Of a DNA stretch of 37,860 nucleotides, positions 8,079 through 16,908 are shown piece after piece. The notes beneath the pieces were generated by a model, which saw nothing but the letters and a program-made list of their open reading frames with translations, ran no database searches and was not told where the DNA came from. The translations under genes were made by a program, and so were the position numbers. Every line of letters starts with the position of its first letter. Position 1 is the first letter of the stretch. Source of the DNA: Deltaproteobacteria bacterium (GTDB taxonomy: Bacteria > Desulfobacterota > Desulfarculia > Adiutricales > JAFDHD01); assembly GCA_019306365.1 (NCBI GenBank), contig JAFDLS010000009.1, forward strand, positions 1 to 37,860, in the 5' to 3' direction.

Positions 8079-8294
8079 ATGGAACGCGAAGACTTAAAAC
8101 AAAGAGTCTTCGATTTGGTGGCTCAAAGCCAGAAAAAGGTAAAACCCACCGACCTGGCCAGGACTCTGGCCAGGTCGGTGGGCGTTGATAAAAAGGAAGT
8201 CAAAGAGGCCATTACCAACCTGGTCTCTGAAGGCAAGCTCATTTACACTTATATCGGACACACCTGGTTGGAACTCCCTTCGGACAAAGAGTGA
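8079..8294 (+). CDS. DsrD-like winged-helix protein (divergent, no WSSGSTT motif)
   Basis: 71-aa ORF in the usual dsrD position right after dsrB; VDKKEVKEAITNLVSEGKLIYTYIGHTWLEL aligns with the DsrD core. Confidence 0.7.
   Translation: MEREDLKQRVFDLVAQSQKKVKPTDLARTLARSVGVDKKEVKEAITNLVSEGKLIYTYIGHTWLELPSDKE
8145..8182 (+). repeat. perfect 17-bp inverted repeat with 4-nt loop inside the dsrD-like CDS
   Basis: CCCACCGACCTGGCCAG - GACT - CTGGCCAGGTCGGTGGG (8145-8161 / 8166-8182). Confidence 0.95.
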
Positions 8295-9718
8295 ATTTAC
8301 CCTGCCCTCGTTTGGTTGTGGCTGCCCTTCGAGGCGGCGGCGGCAAAACGACCATTTCATTGGGCCTGCTGGCCGCGTGGCGGAAAAACGGCCGCAATTT
8401 AATCCCCTTTAAAAAGGGCCCGGATTATATTGATGCCGGCTGGCTGGCCAGCGCGGCTCAATCCCCCTGTTATAATCTTGATACCTACCTTATGACGCCT
8501 GAAAAGGTGATTCAATCCTTCGCCTGCCGCCTTGGCCGGGAGTCAGACGGTGCTCTGATTGAAGGAAACAGGGGCCTGTATGACGGGACTGATAAAGACG
8601 GCACCAACTCCACGGCTGAGCTGGCCAAACTGCTGAACGCCCCCGTGATCCTGGTGGTGGACTGCACCAAGGCTACTCGAACCCTGGCGGCGGTTGTACT
8701 AGGCTGTCTGCATTTTGACACAAAGGTTCGTTTGGGTGGAGTAATCCTCAACAAGGTGGCCACAGCCAGGCAGGAAGCCCTGGTCAGGTCAACTATTGAA
8801 ACCGAAACCGGTTTGTCCATTTTAGGCGCCGTGCCCAGAGCCAGAGGGCAAAATCTCCCGGAACGTCATCTCGGCCTGGTGCCCCGGCAGGAACATCCAG
8901 CGGGAAAAGGTGAAATTGAAAAGTTGGCCGAATTGGCGGAAAATCATCTTGATCTCGATGGGTTATGGAATCTGGCGAAAAGCGCTCCAGAGCTTGAATA
9001 CAAAAAAGGCGTTTGGTTTGAAGAGATTGCTGAATCTGTAAAACAGGTTAAAATCGGGGTGATTCGCGATTCGGCTTTTCAGTTTTACTACCCGGAGAAT
9101 CTGGAAGCCCTGGAGCGTCTGGGCGCGAAGCTGGTTACTTTTTCAGCCCTTTCCGTGAAGACCATACCCGATGTTGACGCCCTTTATCTGGGCGGAGGCT
9201 TCCCGGAAACTCATGCTGAAATCCTGGCGAGTAACGAAAAACTGCGCCAGGAATTTTACCAAGCCGCCATGAACGGTTTGCCCATCTACGCTGAATGCGG
9301 CGGCTTGATGTATCTGGGCCGGGAGTTGATAGTAAGAGACCGGACCTATCCCATGGCCGGTGTTTTCCCGGTGACATTCGGTATTGAGAGCCGTCCTCAA
9401 GGTCATGGTTACACTATTTTGGAGGCCGTGAAGCCCAATCCATACTACCCGGTTGGCGAAGAGTTGGTAGGGCATGAATTTCATTACTCGCGCCCGCTCA
9501 ATTATGAGGCGGATAAGGTTGATCTGGTTTTAAAAGTCCGTCGCGGATATGGATTCGATCAAGGCCGGGACGGATTGGTAGTCCGTAACGTTTTAGGGAC
9601 TTATACCCATCTGCATGCACTGGGAAACGTTCGCTGGGCTGAGGCTTTGGTTGATCTGGCGGCAGGTTATCGAGGATCAGAGAACAACTGGCGGAGGGAA
9701 GCGGCTGATGAGTCTTAA
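8291..9718 (+). CDS. dsrN: cobyrinic acid a,c-diamide synthase family glutamine amidotransferase (DsrN/CbiA)
   Basis: Deviant P-loop AALRGGGGKTTISLGLLAAW; GATase domain YLGGGFPETHAEIL, YAECGGLMYLG, GHEFHYS; GTG start overlaps previous stop (GTGA). Confidence 0.88.
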   Translation: MNLPCPRLVVAALRGGGGKTTISLGLLAAWRKNGRNLIPFKKGPDYIDAGWLASAAQSPCYNLDTYLMTPEKVIQSFACRLGRESDGALIEGNRGLYDGTDKDGTNSTAELAKLLNAPVILVVDCTKATRTLAAVVLGCLHFDTKVRLGGVILNKVATARQEALVRSTIETETGLSILGAVPRARGQNLPERHLGLVPRQEHPAGKGEIEKLAELAENHLDLDGLWNLAKSAPELEYKKGVWFEEIAESVKQVKIGVIRDSAFQFYYPENLEALERLGAKLVTFSALSVKTIPDVDALYLGGGFPETHAEILASNEKLRQEFYQAAMNGLPIYAECGGLMYLGRELIVRDRTYPMAGVFPVTFGIESRPQGHGYTILEAVKPNPYYPVGEELVGHEFHYSRPLNYEADKVDLVLKVRRGYGFDQGRDGLVVRNVLGTYTHLHALGNVRWAEALVDLAAGYRGSENNWRREAADES

Positions 9719-10337
9719 ATCAGACGTTCGCAAACTTCTCGCAGATAATAATGAGGAAGCGCTGCTCGCTCTTTTAGATCAGGATCGCCGTGGGGTTGGG
9801 GCGCTTAATCGATTTCTTTTCGATACCGATGAACTGATACGCTGGCGGGCGATTACAGCCCTGGGATGGGTGGCTCGCGAGGATCCTTTTCTGCTGGAAA
9901 AGGTCATCAGCCGCCTGATGTGGACGATCAACGATGATTCCGGGAGTATTGGCTGGTCCACGCCTGAGGCGTTAGGTGAAATCTGCGCCAATGATTCGGA
10001 TTTGGTGGAAGACTTTTTTCCGATTATAATTTCCAAGCTAGAAGAAAAAATATTCAGGCAAGGAGTGCTTTGGGCCATGGGCCGTGTAGCCCCGGACAGG
10101 CCAGACCTTGTTGATGAAGCTGGCGATTTAATACCTGCTTATCTGAATGACCCTGACGCCGGGGTACGGGGAGCGGCCTGCTGGTGCCTTGGTCGTATTC
10201 CCTGGGTTGAGGCGGAAGATGAATTAGAGCGCCTGACCATCGATCAAGCATCTTTTTCGTGGTACGAAAAAGGTCAATTAGTCAATAAAACGGTGGGTCA
10301 GATGGCTCAGGCGGCTTTAAAAGCACGCCGGACCTGA
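9708..10337 (+). CDS. HEAT-repeat protein
   Basis: HEAT-like repeats (DTDELIRWRAITALGWVARED, DPDAGVRGAACWCLGRI); ATG at 9708 overlaps the dsrN 3' end. Confidence 0.75.
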   Translation: MSLKSDVRKLLADNNEEALLALLDQDRRGVGALNRFLFDTDELIRWRAITALGWVAREDPFLLEKVISRLMWTINDDSGSIGWSTPEALGEICANDSDLVEDFFPIIISKLEEKIFRQGVLWAMGRVAPDRPDLVDEAGDLIPAYLNDPDAGVRGAACWCLGRIPWVEAEDELERLTIDQASFSWYEKGQLVNKTVGQMAQAALKARRT

Positions 10338-10440
10338 AGATTGACTTTCAGGTTCGCGATAACATTTTTAAGTTTTTTATACCGCCATTATTTGACGCGA
10401 TTCAAAAAGCGTATTATTTAAAGGTGTTTCGATAGGATCA

Positions 10441-10466
10441 ACGCCGTCATGACGGTGTATTTTTTC
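10441..10466 (+). terminator. possible Rho-independent terminator after the HEAT-repeat gene
   Basis: ACGCCG-TCATGA-CGGTGT stem followed by ATTTTTTC. Confidence 0.45.
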
Positions 10467-10503
10467 ATTTGATGAATATTTCACAAATTAGTTGGTTTTC
10501 AGG

Positions 10504-10532
10504 TTGACGTTTGTTAGAGTATGTGCTATCAA
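10504..10532 (+). promoter_or_regulatory. possible promoter for the RsbRD-dsrMKJOP unit
   Basis: TTGACG (10504-10509), 17-nt spacer, TATCAA (10527-10532). Confidence 0.45.
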
Positions 10533-10649
10533 TGCCGCTGAGTTTGCAGCTGTTTTTACGCCCGTTCAGTGGGGAAAACGCGGTTCTAAATTAAGGATAA
10601 TCTTGAAGCGGTTGCATCTTTCGCTGAATCCCTTAGGAATTCTTTTGAC

Positions 10650-11213
10650 ATGGATTTAAAAAGCCTATTGGTGAAAAAAAAATCGGGCATTGTAAAAAAG
10701 TGGTTCCACAAAATAGCCGACACATATGACCCCGAAACATCAAAATTCCTAAAGCAAAAAAAGAATCGTTTCGCCAATCCGGTTGGATCAACCATTTCCA
10801 TGGAAATGGAAGCGTTATTTGATGAACTGTTTGATCAGGCTGAACAGGATAAGGTTTTAGCTTGCCTGGACAATATTATTAAAATCAGGGCTGTCCAGGA
10901 TTTTACACCCTCCGAAGCCATCCAATTTATTTTTTCACTGAAGCAGGTGATCAGGCAGGAGTTGAAAAAAGAGATTCAAGACGAGCAGATCTCCGAGGAG
11001 ATCATAAAGTTTGAATCTAAAATAGACGATATAGCCCTTCTTGCTTTTGACATATATATGTCCTGCCGGGAGAAAGTTTATCGAATCAAGGAAAATGAAT
11101 ATAGACAAAACAGATTCATGGTACTGGCAGGCGATGATATAGATGATATAAAAGGTGGGTCCCCGGCCGAGAAGCCGGCGCTTGGAACAAATAAACCAAA
11201 GAGCCTAACATAA
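10650..11213 (+). CDS. RsbRD N-terminal domain-containing protein
   Basis: Helical protein LLVKKKSGIVKKWFHKIADTYDPETSKFLKQKKNRFANPVGSTI resembling the RsbRD N-terminal domain proteins found next to dsrM in sulfate reducers. Confidence 0.7.
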   Translation: MDLKSLLVKKKSGIVKKWFHKIADTYDPETSKFLKQKKNRFANPVGSTISMEMEALFDELFDQAEQDKVLACLDNIIKIRAVQDFTPSEAIQFIFSLKQVIRQELKKEIQDEQISEEIIKFESKIDDIALLAFDIYMSCREKVYRIKENEYRQNRFMVLAGDDIDDIKGGSPAEKPALGTNKPKSLT

Positions 11214-11229
11214 TACGAGGTAACAACTA

Positions 11230-12234
11230 ATGAATATCGCTTTTTCAATTCTCACAGTTGTTGTCATCGGTTTGATTCCATGGATCGGAACGACAGCGGT
11301 GAATTTGCAGTATCTTTTTGGTATTATCATCCCTTACGCCGCCGTCATTATTTTCTTGTTGGGAGTGGTTTATCGAATTGTGAAATGGGGCAAATCACCG
11401 ACCCCGTTTCGTATCCCGACAACCTGCGGTCAGCAGAAAACACTTCCCTGGATCAAACAGAATAGAATTGAGAACCCCAGCAATGTAGTGGGAGTCATTA
11501 TCAGGATGGCGCTGGAAATTCTAGCTTTTCGTTCGCTGTTCAGGACTACCCGGGCTGAATTAAAGGAGGGGCCAAGACTGGCGTACGGCGGGTTCCCCTG
11601 GCTCTGGCTGGCGGCGCTGGTTTTTCATTACGCGTTCTTGACCGTCGTTATCAGACACCTCAGGTTTTTCCTGGACCCGGTGCCTTTTTTTATTGCATGG
11701 CTGGCAAGGCTTGACGGACTGCTGGAGGTTGGGCTGCCGGTTTATATGTTAAGCGGGTTTGCCCTTTTCGCGGCGGTTTCCTACCTGTTTATCCGGCGGG
11801 TGGTGGTGCCTCAACTCAGATACATTTCTCTGGCCGCTGATTACTTTCCTCTTTTCTTGATTCTTTGTATCGCTGGCACCGGCATTTTGATGCGGTATTT
11901 CTTCAAGGTGGATGTCATTAGCGTCAGGGAGTTGGCCGTGAGTCTGGCCGGTTTTCAGCCCAAGCTGCCTGATAACGGCATCGGCGGCGTTTCCTACCTG
12001 TTTTATATGCATTTGTTTTACGTCAGCGTGCTGGTCGCCTATTTCCCCTTCAGCAAATTGATGCACAGTGGAGGCATTTTCTTAAGCCCGACAAGAAACC
12101 TTGCTAATACCAACCGTGCGGTCAGACATATTAATCCCTGGAATTATCCTGTTAAGGTTCATACCTATGCGGAATATGAGGATGATTTCAGAGAGCAAAT
12201 GAAAGAAGCACAAATACCAGTGGAGAGGGATTAA
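11230..12234 (+). CDS. dsrM: sulfite reduction-associated complex membrane cytochrome b subunit DsrM
   Basis: Multi-TM NarI-like protein (HYAFLTVVIRHLRFF, FYMHLFYVSVLVAYFPFSKLMHSGGIFLSPTRN) directly upstream of dsrK. Confidence 0.93.
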   Translation: MNIAFSILTVVVIGLIPWIGTTAVNLQYLFGIIIPYAAVIIFLLGVVYRIVKWGKSPTPFRIPTTCGQQKTLPWIKQNRIENPSNVVGVIIRMALEILAFRSLFRTTRAELKEGPRLAYGGFPWLWLAALVFHYAFLTVVIRHLRFFLDPVPFFIAWLARLDGLLEVGLPVYMLSGFALFAAVSYLFIRRVVVPQLRYISLAADYFPLFLILCIAGTGILMRYFFKVDVISVRELAVSLAGFQPKLPDNGIGGVSYLFYMHLFYVSVLVAYFPFSKLMHSGGIFLSPTRNLANTNRAVRHINPWNYPVKVHTYAEYEDDFREQMKEAQIPVERD

Positions 12235-12239
12235 ATAAA

Positions 12240-13859
12240 ATGGCTAATGATATTCCGACTCCTGAAGAGCTAGCAAAGATCGACCACAAGCCTCCCCGCA
12301 AGGGGTGGATGGACACACCGACGGAGTTCAGACCCGGCACATGGTCATACCCTGGCAAGGCAAGCGCTTTAAAGGTACTCGATTTGCCGAACCCGAGGGA
12401 ATGGCAGCCCACCGATGAGGACTGGAAGCTCCCTGAAAACTGGAAAGAGATTATCATCGACGGTCTCAAGGAGCGGCTTGATAAATTCCGTTCTTTGAAA
12501 ATTTTCATGGATATCTGCGTACGATGCGGGGCCTGCGCCGATAAGTGCCATTTTTTCCTTGGATCTGGCGACCCCAAAAATATGCCTGTTCTCAGGGCGG
12601 AACTTCTCAGATCTATTTATAAAAATGAGTTCACCAAGGCCGGTAAGCTCCTCGGTAAAATGGCTGGAGCCAGGGAACTCACCAAGGATGTGATCAAGGA
12701 GTGGTTTAGTTACTTCTATCAGTGCTCTGAATGCCGGCGCTGTTCGGTGTTCTGTCCATATGGCATTGATACAGCCGAGATTACCATACTGGCACGAGAG
12801 CTGCTTACCCTGATTGGCTGTAATATTAACTGGATTCTCGAGCCGGCGGCTAATTGTTTCATGACCGGGAACCACCTGGGCCTAAAGCCTCATACCTTCA
12901 AAGAAAACATTGAATATATGGTTGATGACATTGAGGAGTACACCGGGGTCAAGATCGAGCCGACATTTAACCGTAAGGGCGCTGAGGTCCTGTTCATCAC
13001 GCCGTCCGGAGACGTTTTCGCCGATCCGGGTATTTACACCCTCATGGGTTATCTCATGCTGTTCGAGCATATCGGCCTTGATTACACCTGGAGCACCTAC
13101 GCCTCGGAAGGCGGGAACTTTGGATTGTTCACCTCGCATGAGGTGATGAAAAGGCTCAACGCCAAGATGTACGCCGAAGCCAAGAGACTGGGTGTAAAGT
13201 GGATTCTTGGCGGTGAGTGCGGGCACATGTGGCGTGTCGTAAACCAGTACATGGATACCATGAACGGCCCGGCTGATTTTCTGGAGGGGCCTGTTTCCCC
13301 GATTACCGGAACAAGGTTTGATAACGCGGCCTCAACCAAGATGGTCCACATTACGGAATTCACAGCCGACCTGATTAAAAATAACCGGCTGAAACTGGAT
13401 CCGAGCCGGAATGATCATTTAAAGGTCACCTTTCATGATTCCTGTAACCCGGCCCGAGCCATGGGACTTTTGGAGGAGCCGAGGTACATTATCAAAAATG
13501 TTTGTAACAATTTTTACGAGATGCCGGAAAACACTATTAAAGAGCAGACTTTTTGCTGCGGCGGCGGCGCGGGCCTGAATAACGAAGAATTCATGGAAAT
13601 GAGGCTTAGAGGGGGCTTCCCCAGGGCAAACGCCGTGGACTACGTGCATCAGAAACATGGCGTGAATATGCTGTCTTGTATCTGCGCGATTGATCGCGTC
13701 ACGCTTCCGCCTCTGATGGAATACTGGGTACCGGAGGTCGGCGTCTGCGGCGTCCATGAGCTGGTGGCAAACGCCCTGATCATGGAAGGTGAAAACGAGA
13801 GGGAATACAACCTCCGGGGAGAACTAATTGGAGAAACGGAGGATAATGAGGATGTATGA
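12240..13859 (+). CDS. dsrK: sulfite reduction-associated complex Fe-S/HdrD-like subunit DsrK
   Basis: CVRCGACADKCHFF and CSECRRCSVFCPYGIDTAE 4Fe-4S motifs; CCG-type motifs FHDSCNPARAMG and FCCGGGAG. Confidence 0.95.
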   Translation: MANDIPTPEELAKIDHKPPRKGWMDTPTEFRPGTWSYPGKASALKVLDLPNPREWQPTDEDWKLPENWKEIIIDGLKERLDKFRSLKIFMDICVRCGACADKCHFFLGSGDPKNMPVLRAELLRSIYKNEFTKAGKLLGKMAGARELTKDVIKEWFSYFYQCSECRRCSVFCPYGIDTAEITILARELLTLIGCNINWILEPAANCFMTGNHLGLKPHTFKENIEYMVDDIEEYTGVKIEPTFNRKGAEVLFITPSGDVFADPGIYTLMGYLMLFEHIGLDYTWSTYASEGGNFGLFTSHEVMKRLNAKMYAEAKRLGVKWILGGECGHMWRVVNQYMDTMNGPADFLEGPVSPITGTRFDNAASTKMVHITEFTADLIKNNRLKLDPSRNDHLKVTFHDSCNPARAMGLLEEPRYIIKNVCNNFYEMPENTIKEQTFCCGGGAGLNNEEFMEMRLRGGFPRANAVDYVHQKHGVNMLSCICAIDRVTLPPLMEYWVPEVGVCGVHELVANALIMEGENEREYNLRGELIGETEDNEDV

Positions 13860-14229
13860 TTCAGGGAAAATCATCGCCGGACTCGTTATCTTTATCATTC
13901 TGATAACGTTCCCGTTTTGGTACAATCACGGGAAAGCCTCAATCGCACCGGATCGAGTGCTGCCCAAGGACCAAAAGGAGTGCGTGGAAGAAATTTCATA
14001 TATGACGTCGTCCCATATGCAGCTTCTGAACGACTGGCGAACTTCGGTCGTACGCGACACAAATAGGATTTATAAAAATAAAAAGGGCAAGACGTTTAGT
14101 ATGAGTTTGACCAATACCTGCTTGGATTGTCATTCCAGCAAGGCTGATTTTTGCGATAAGTGTCATAACTATTTAGCGGTTGTGCCTTATTGCTGGGAGT
14201 GCCATCTCACCGAAAAGGGGAATCCGTGA
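13846..14229 (+). CDS. dsrJ: triheme cytochrome c DsrJ
   Basis: Three CXXCH motifs (CLDCH, CDKCH, CWECH) after an N-terminal hydrophobic helix; ATG at 13846 preferred to the listed TTG at 13828. Confidence 0.92.
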   Translation: MRMYDSGKIIAGLVIFIILITFPFWYNHGKASIAPDRVLPKDQKECVEEISYMTSSHMQLLNDWRTSVVRDTNRIYKNKKGKTFSMSLTNTCLDCHSSKADFCDKCHNYLAVVPYCWECHLTEKGNP

Positions 14230-14996
14230 TGGAAAGCAGCAGAAGAAAATTCCTGAAAATAGCCGGACTATCCGTTTTGGGGTTGGGTGCCAAGCCCGTT
14301 ATAGAATCATTTGCTCAGGGGATCGAGCCAACGTATTCCACGGATAAGAAGGCTTTAAAAGGGAAGAAGTGGGCGATGGTCATTGACGTGGACAAGTGCA
14401 AAGATGACTGTGAAGATTGTATCGCCGCCTGCCATCGTGGACATAACGTTCCGAAAATCGACAACGTCAAACATGAGATAAAATGGATCTGGCATGAGGA
14501 ATTTAAAAACGCCTTCCCGGCCCAGGAATATGATAATCTGGCGGAGCGTTTAGAGCATAAGCCCTTCATGGTGCTCTGCAACCACTGTACGAATCCCCCC
14601 TGTGTCAGAGTCTGTCCGACCAAGGCGACCTTCAAGCGAGAGGATGGCATCGTTTTGATGGACTTTCATCGATGCATCGGCTGCCGTTTCTGCATGGCCG
14701 CCTGTCCTTACGGTTCGAGGAGCTTCAACTGGTTTGATCCCAGGAAGTACCTGGAAGTGACCAGCCCGGATTTCCCAACCAGGTCCAAGGGAGTCGTGGA
14801 AAAGTGTAACTTCTGCGCGGAGAGACTGGCTATCGGGAAGATACCGTTGTGTGTGGAAGCATGTAAGGAAGAGGCCCTCGTTTTTGGCGATCTTGAAGAT
14901 CCCAACTCTCCCGTAAAAAAGATCCTCAAAGAACGGTATGCGATTCGGCGTAAGCCGAGTCTTGGGACTGGGCCAAATATTTTTTACGTAATATGA
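14229..14996 (+). CDS. dsrO: periplasmic Fe-S protein DsrO with Tat signal
   Basis: Tat motif SRRKFLK near N-terminus; ferredoxin motifs CNHCTNPPCVRVCPTKA, CIGCRFCMAACPYG; TGATG overlap with dsrJ. Confidence 0.94.
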   Translation: MESSRRKFLKIAGLSVLGLGAKPVIESFAQGIEPTYSTDKKALKGKKWAMVIDVDKCKDDCEDCIAACHRGHNVPKIDNVKHEIKWIWHEEFKNAFPAQEYDNLAERLEHKPFMVLCNHCTNPPCVRVCPTKATFKREDGIVLMDFHRCIGCRFCMAACPYGSRSFNWFDPRKYLEVTSPDFPTRSKGVVEKCNFCAERLAIGKIPLCVEACKEEALVFGDLEDPNSPVKKILKERYAIRRKPSLGTGPNIFYVI

Positions 14997-15003
14997 GGTC
15001 GTT

Positions 15004-16161
15004 ATGTTAGAAAAGCCACTGTTTGGAAGTAAAAAGTATTATGCGTGGATGACCCTTTTGATGGTTGTGATCGGAGTGGGTGTCATCTCCTATCTCTACC
15101 AGTTCATTGTCGGTCTGGGTACCACCGGGATGAGCCGGGATGTGTCCTGGGGATTTTATATCGCCCAACTCACCTTCCTTGTTGGAGTGGCCGCCTCCGC
15201 GGTTATGGTGGTCTTGCCCTATTACCTGCACAATTATAAGGAATTCGGCCGAATTACCATACTGGGCGAATTTTTAGCCGTTTCCGCTATTTTGATGTGC
15301 ATGTTGTTCGTGACCGTCGACTTAGGTAAACCGCTTAGGCTTTTAAACATGTTCAGGTATCCTACGCCAAATTCCATTTTATTCTGGGATGTAATCGTTC
15401 TTACAGGCTACCTTCTGCTTAATATCGTTATCGGCTGGATTACCCTGTCGGCTGAAAAGCAGGGCGTTAAACCTCCGGGTTGGATCAAGCCTTTGATCTA
15501 TCTTTCAATTCCCTGGGCTGTCAGCATTCATACTGTGACCGCTTTCCTGTATGCCGGCCTTCCCGGCCGGGGTTACTGGCTGACCGCTATCCTGGCTCCT
15601 CGTTTTCTGGCTTCAGCTTTCGCGGGCGGTCCAGCGATTCTGATCCTGCTCTCGCTTCTTCTTAAAAAGTTCACTAAATTCGATGCGGGGACGAACGCGA
15701 TTCAAACGCTGGCCAAAATCGTTACCTATGCCGCCATCATTAATATTTTCTTCTTCTTTCTCGAGGTTTTTACCGTTTTTTACAGCCAGATACCCGAACA
15801 CATGGATCATTTCAAATACCTCTTTTTCGGTCTCCACGGAAAGGGATTCCTCATACCATTTATGTGGTTCTCCATTACGCTTGGCTTCGCGGCTATCGCG
15901 ATGCTGATTACTCCGTCTGTCCGAAAAAATGAGAAGCTGCTGGCGTTGGCCTGTGTGCTGGTATTTATATCCATCTGGATTGATAAAGGACTCGCATTGA
16001 TCTCGGCGGGTTTCATCCCCTCCCCATTGCATCATGTGACCGAGTATGTGCCCACAATACCTGAGTTGCTGATTTCTCTGGGTATTTACGGCATAGGCTT
16101 GGCAACGCTGACCGTGCTTTATAAGATTGCCTTGAGCGTAAAGGAGGAGGCAGAAGCCTAA
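15004..16161 (+). CDS. dsrP: NrfD-like membrane subunit DsrP
   Basis: Multi-TM NrfD/PsrC-type protein directly after dsrO. Confidence 0.93.
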   Translation: MLEKPLFGSKKYYAWMTLLMVVIGVGVISYLYQFIVGLGTTGMSRDVSWGFYIAQLTFLVGVAASAVMVVLPYYLHNYKEFGRITILGEFLAVSAILMCMLFVTVDLGKPLRLLNMFRYPTPNSILFWDVIVLTGYLLLNIVIGWITLSAEKQGVKPPGWIKPLIYLSIPWAVSIHTVTAFLYAGLPGRGYWLTAILAPRFLASAFAGGPAILILLSLLLKKFTKFDAGTNAIQTLAKIVTYAAIINIFFFFLEVFTVFYSQIPEHMDHFKYLFFGLHGKGFLIPFMWFSITLGFAAIAMLITPSVRKNEKLLALACVLVFISIWIDKGLALISAGFIPSPLHHVTEYVPTIPELLISLGIYGIGLATLTVLYKIALSVKEEAEA

Positions 16162-16184
16162 AACTGTTCTTTTTATGCGTTGTT

Positions 16185-16219
16185 AAGGGCTTATCGCATT
16201 ATGGATAAGTCCTTTTTTT
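16185..16219 (+). terminator. Rho-independent terminator of the dsrMKJOP unit
   Basis: AAGGGCTTATC - GCATTATG - GATAAGTCCTT (1 G-T pair) followed by a T tract. Confidence 0.85.
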
Positions 16220-16239
16220 ATGGAAGCGAAAGTTTAGGC

Positions 16240-16830
16240 TCACTGCCACTTATTCTTTTTTTCAATTAAATCGTACCCCTGGCCGGGGTATATCTGCCTG
16301 TCTTGAACGGGAGTGGGCGCTTTTACCTCAGGCCACCTGCCAGGGCGAGGCTCTGGACCCTCAAAGGTAATGTCCGAAGGGACTCGGTCAACCATTACGG
16401 GATCCTTTCTGATATCAACATCACTGATATTCCAGCTAAATTCAATCGGGATCCCGTTGGGATCAAAGGCGTAGATCGAATAAATAAAGCCGTGGTTAAC
16501 CACCTCCGAGACCCAAAAGTCTGCGGCTTCAAGTTTGTCCTTTAGCTCCCAGAGGTTGTCCTGGGTTTCCACCCCAAACGAAACATGGTCAAAGATGAAC
16601 GGACCCTTCACCGGATAGCCATGGTCCTTTTCCGGGACGCGTTCCACCTCAGGCCATTCAAAAAAGGCAATCAGGTCAGTCGTAGATATTTCAAAAAAGT
16701 AATGCCTTGCTCCTGGTTTGCCCAATCCCGCAACCAGCCTCATCCCTAACAGATCTCTCCAGAACATGATGGTTCGGTCCATGTCATCCGTAGCCATGGC
16801 CAGATGATTGATCCCGTTATATTTGATCAT
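16240..16830 (-). CDS. VOC-family (glyoxalase/dioxygenase superfamily) protein
   Basis: NHLAMATDDMDRTIMFWRDLLGMRLV start and DPNGIPIEFSW motif. Confidence 0.88.
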   Translation of the reverse strand: MIKYNGINHLAMATDDMDRTIMFWRDLLGMRLVAGLGKPGARHYFFEISTTDLIAFFEWPEVERVPEKDHGYPVKGPFIFDHVSFGVETQDNLWELKDKLEAADFWVSEVVNHGFIYSIYAFDPNGIPIEFSWNISDVDIRKDPVMVDRVPSDITFEGPEPRPGRWPEVKAPTPVQDRQIYPGQGYDLIEKKNKWQ

Positions 16831-16908
16831 ATTGCACCTTCCTTATATTTAGCGCACCCAAGGGAAGCGCTTTTGGCGGCAATCGGCATGATGATTTGAC
16901 ACCCTCCA

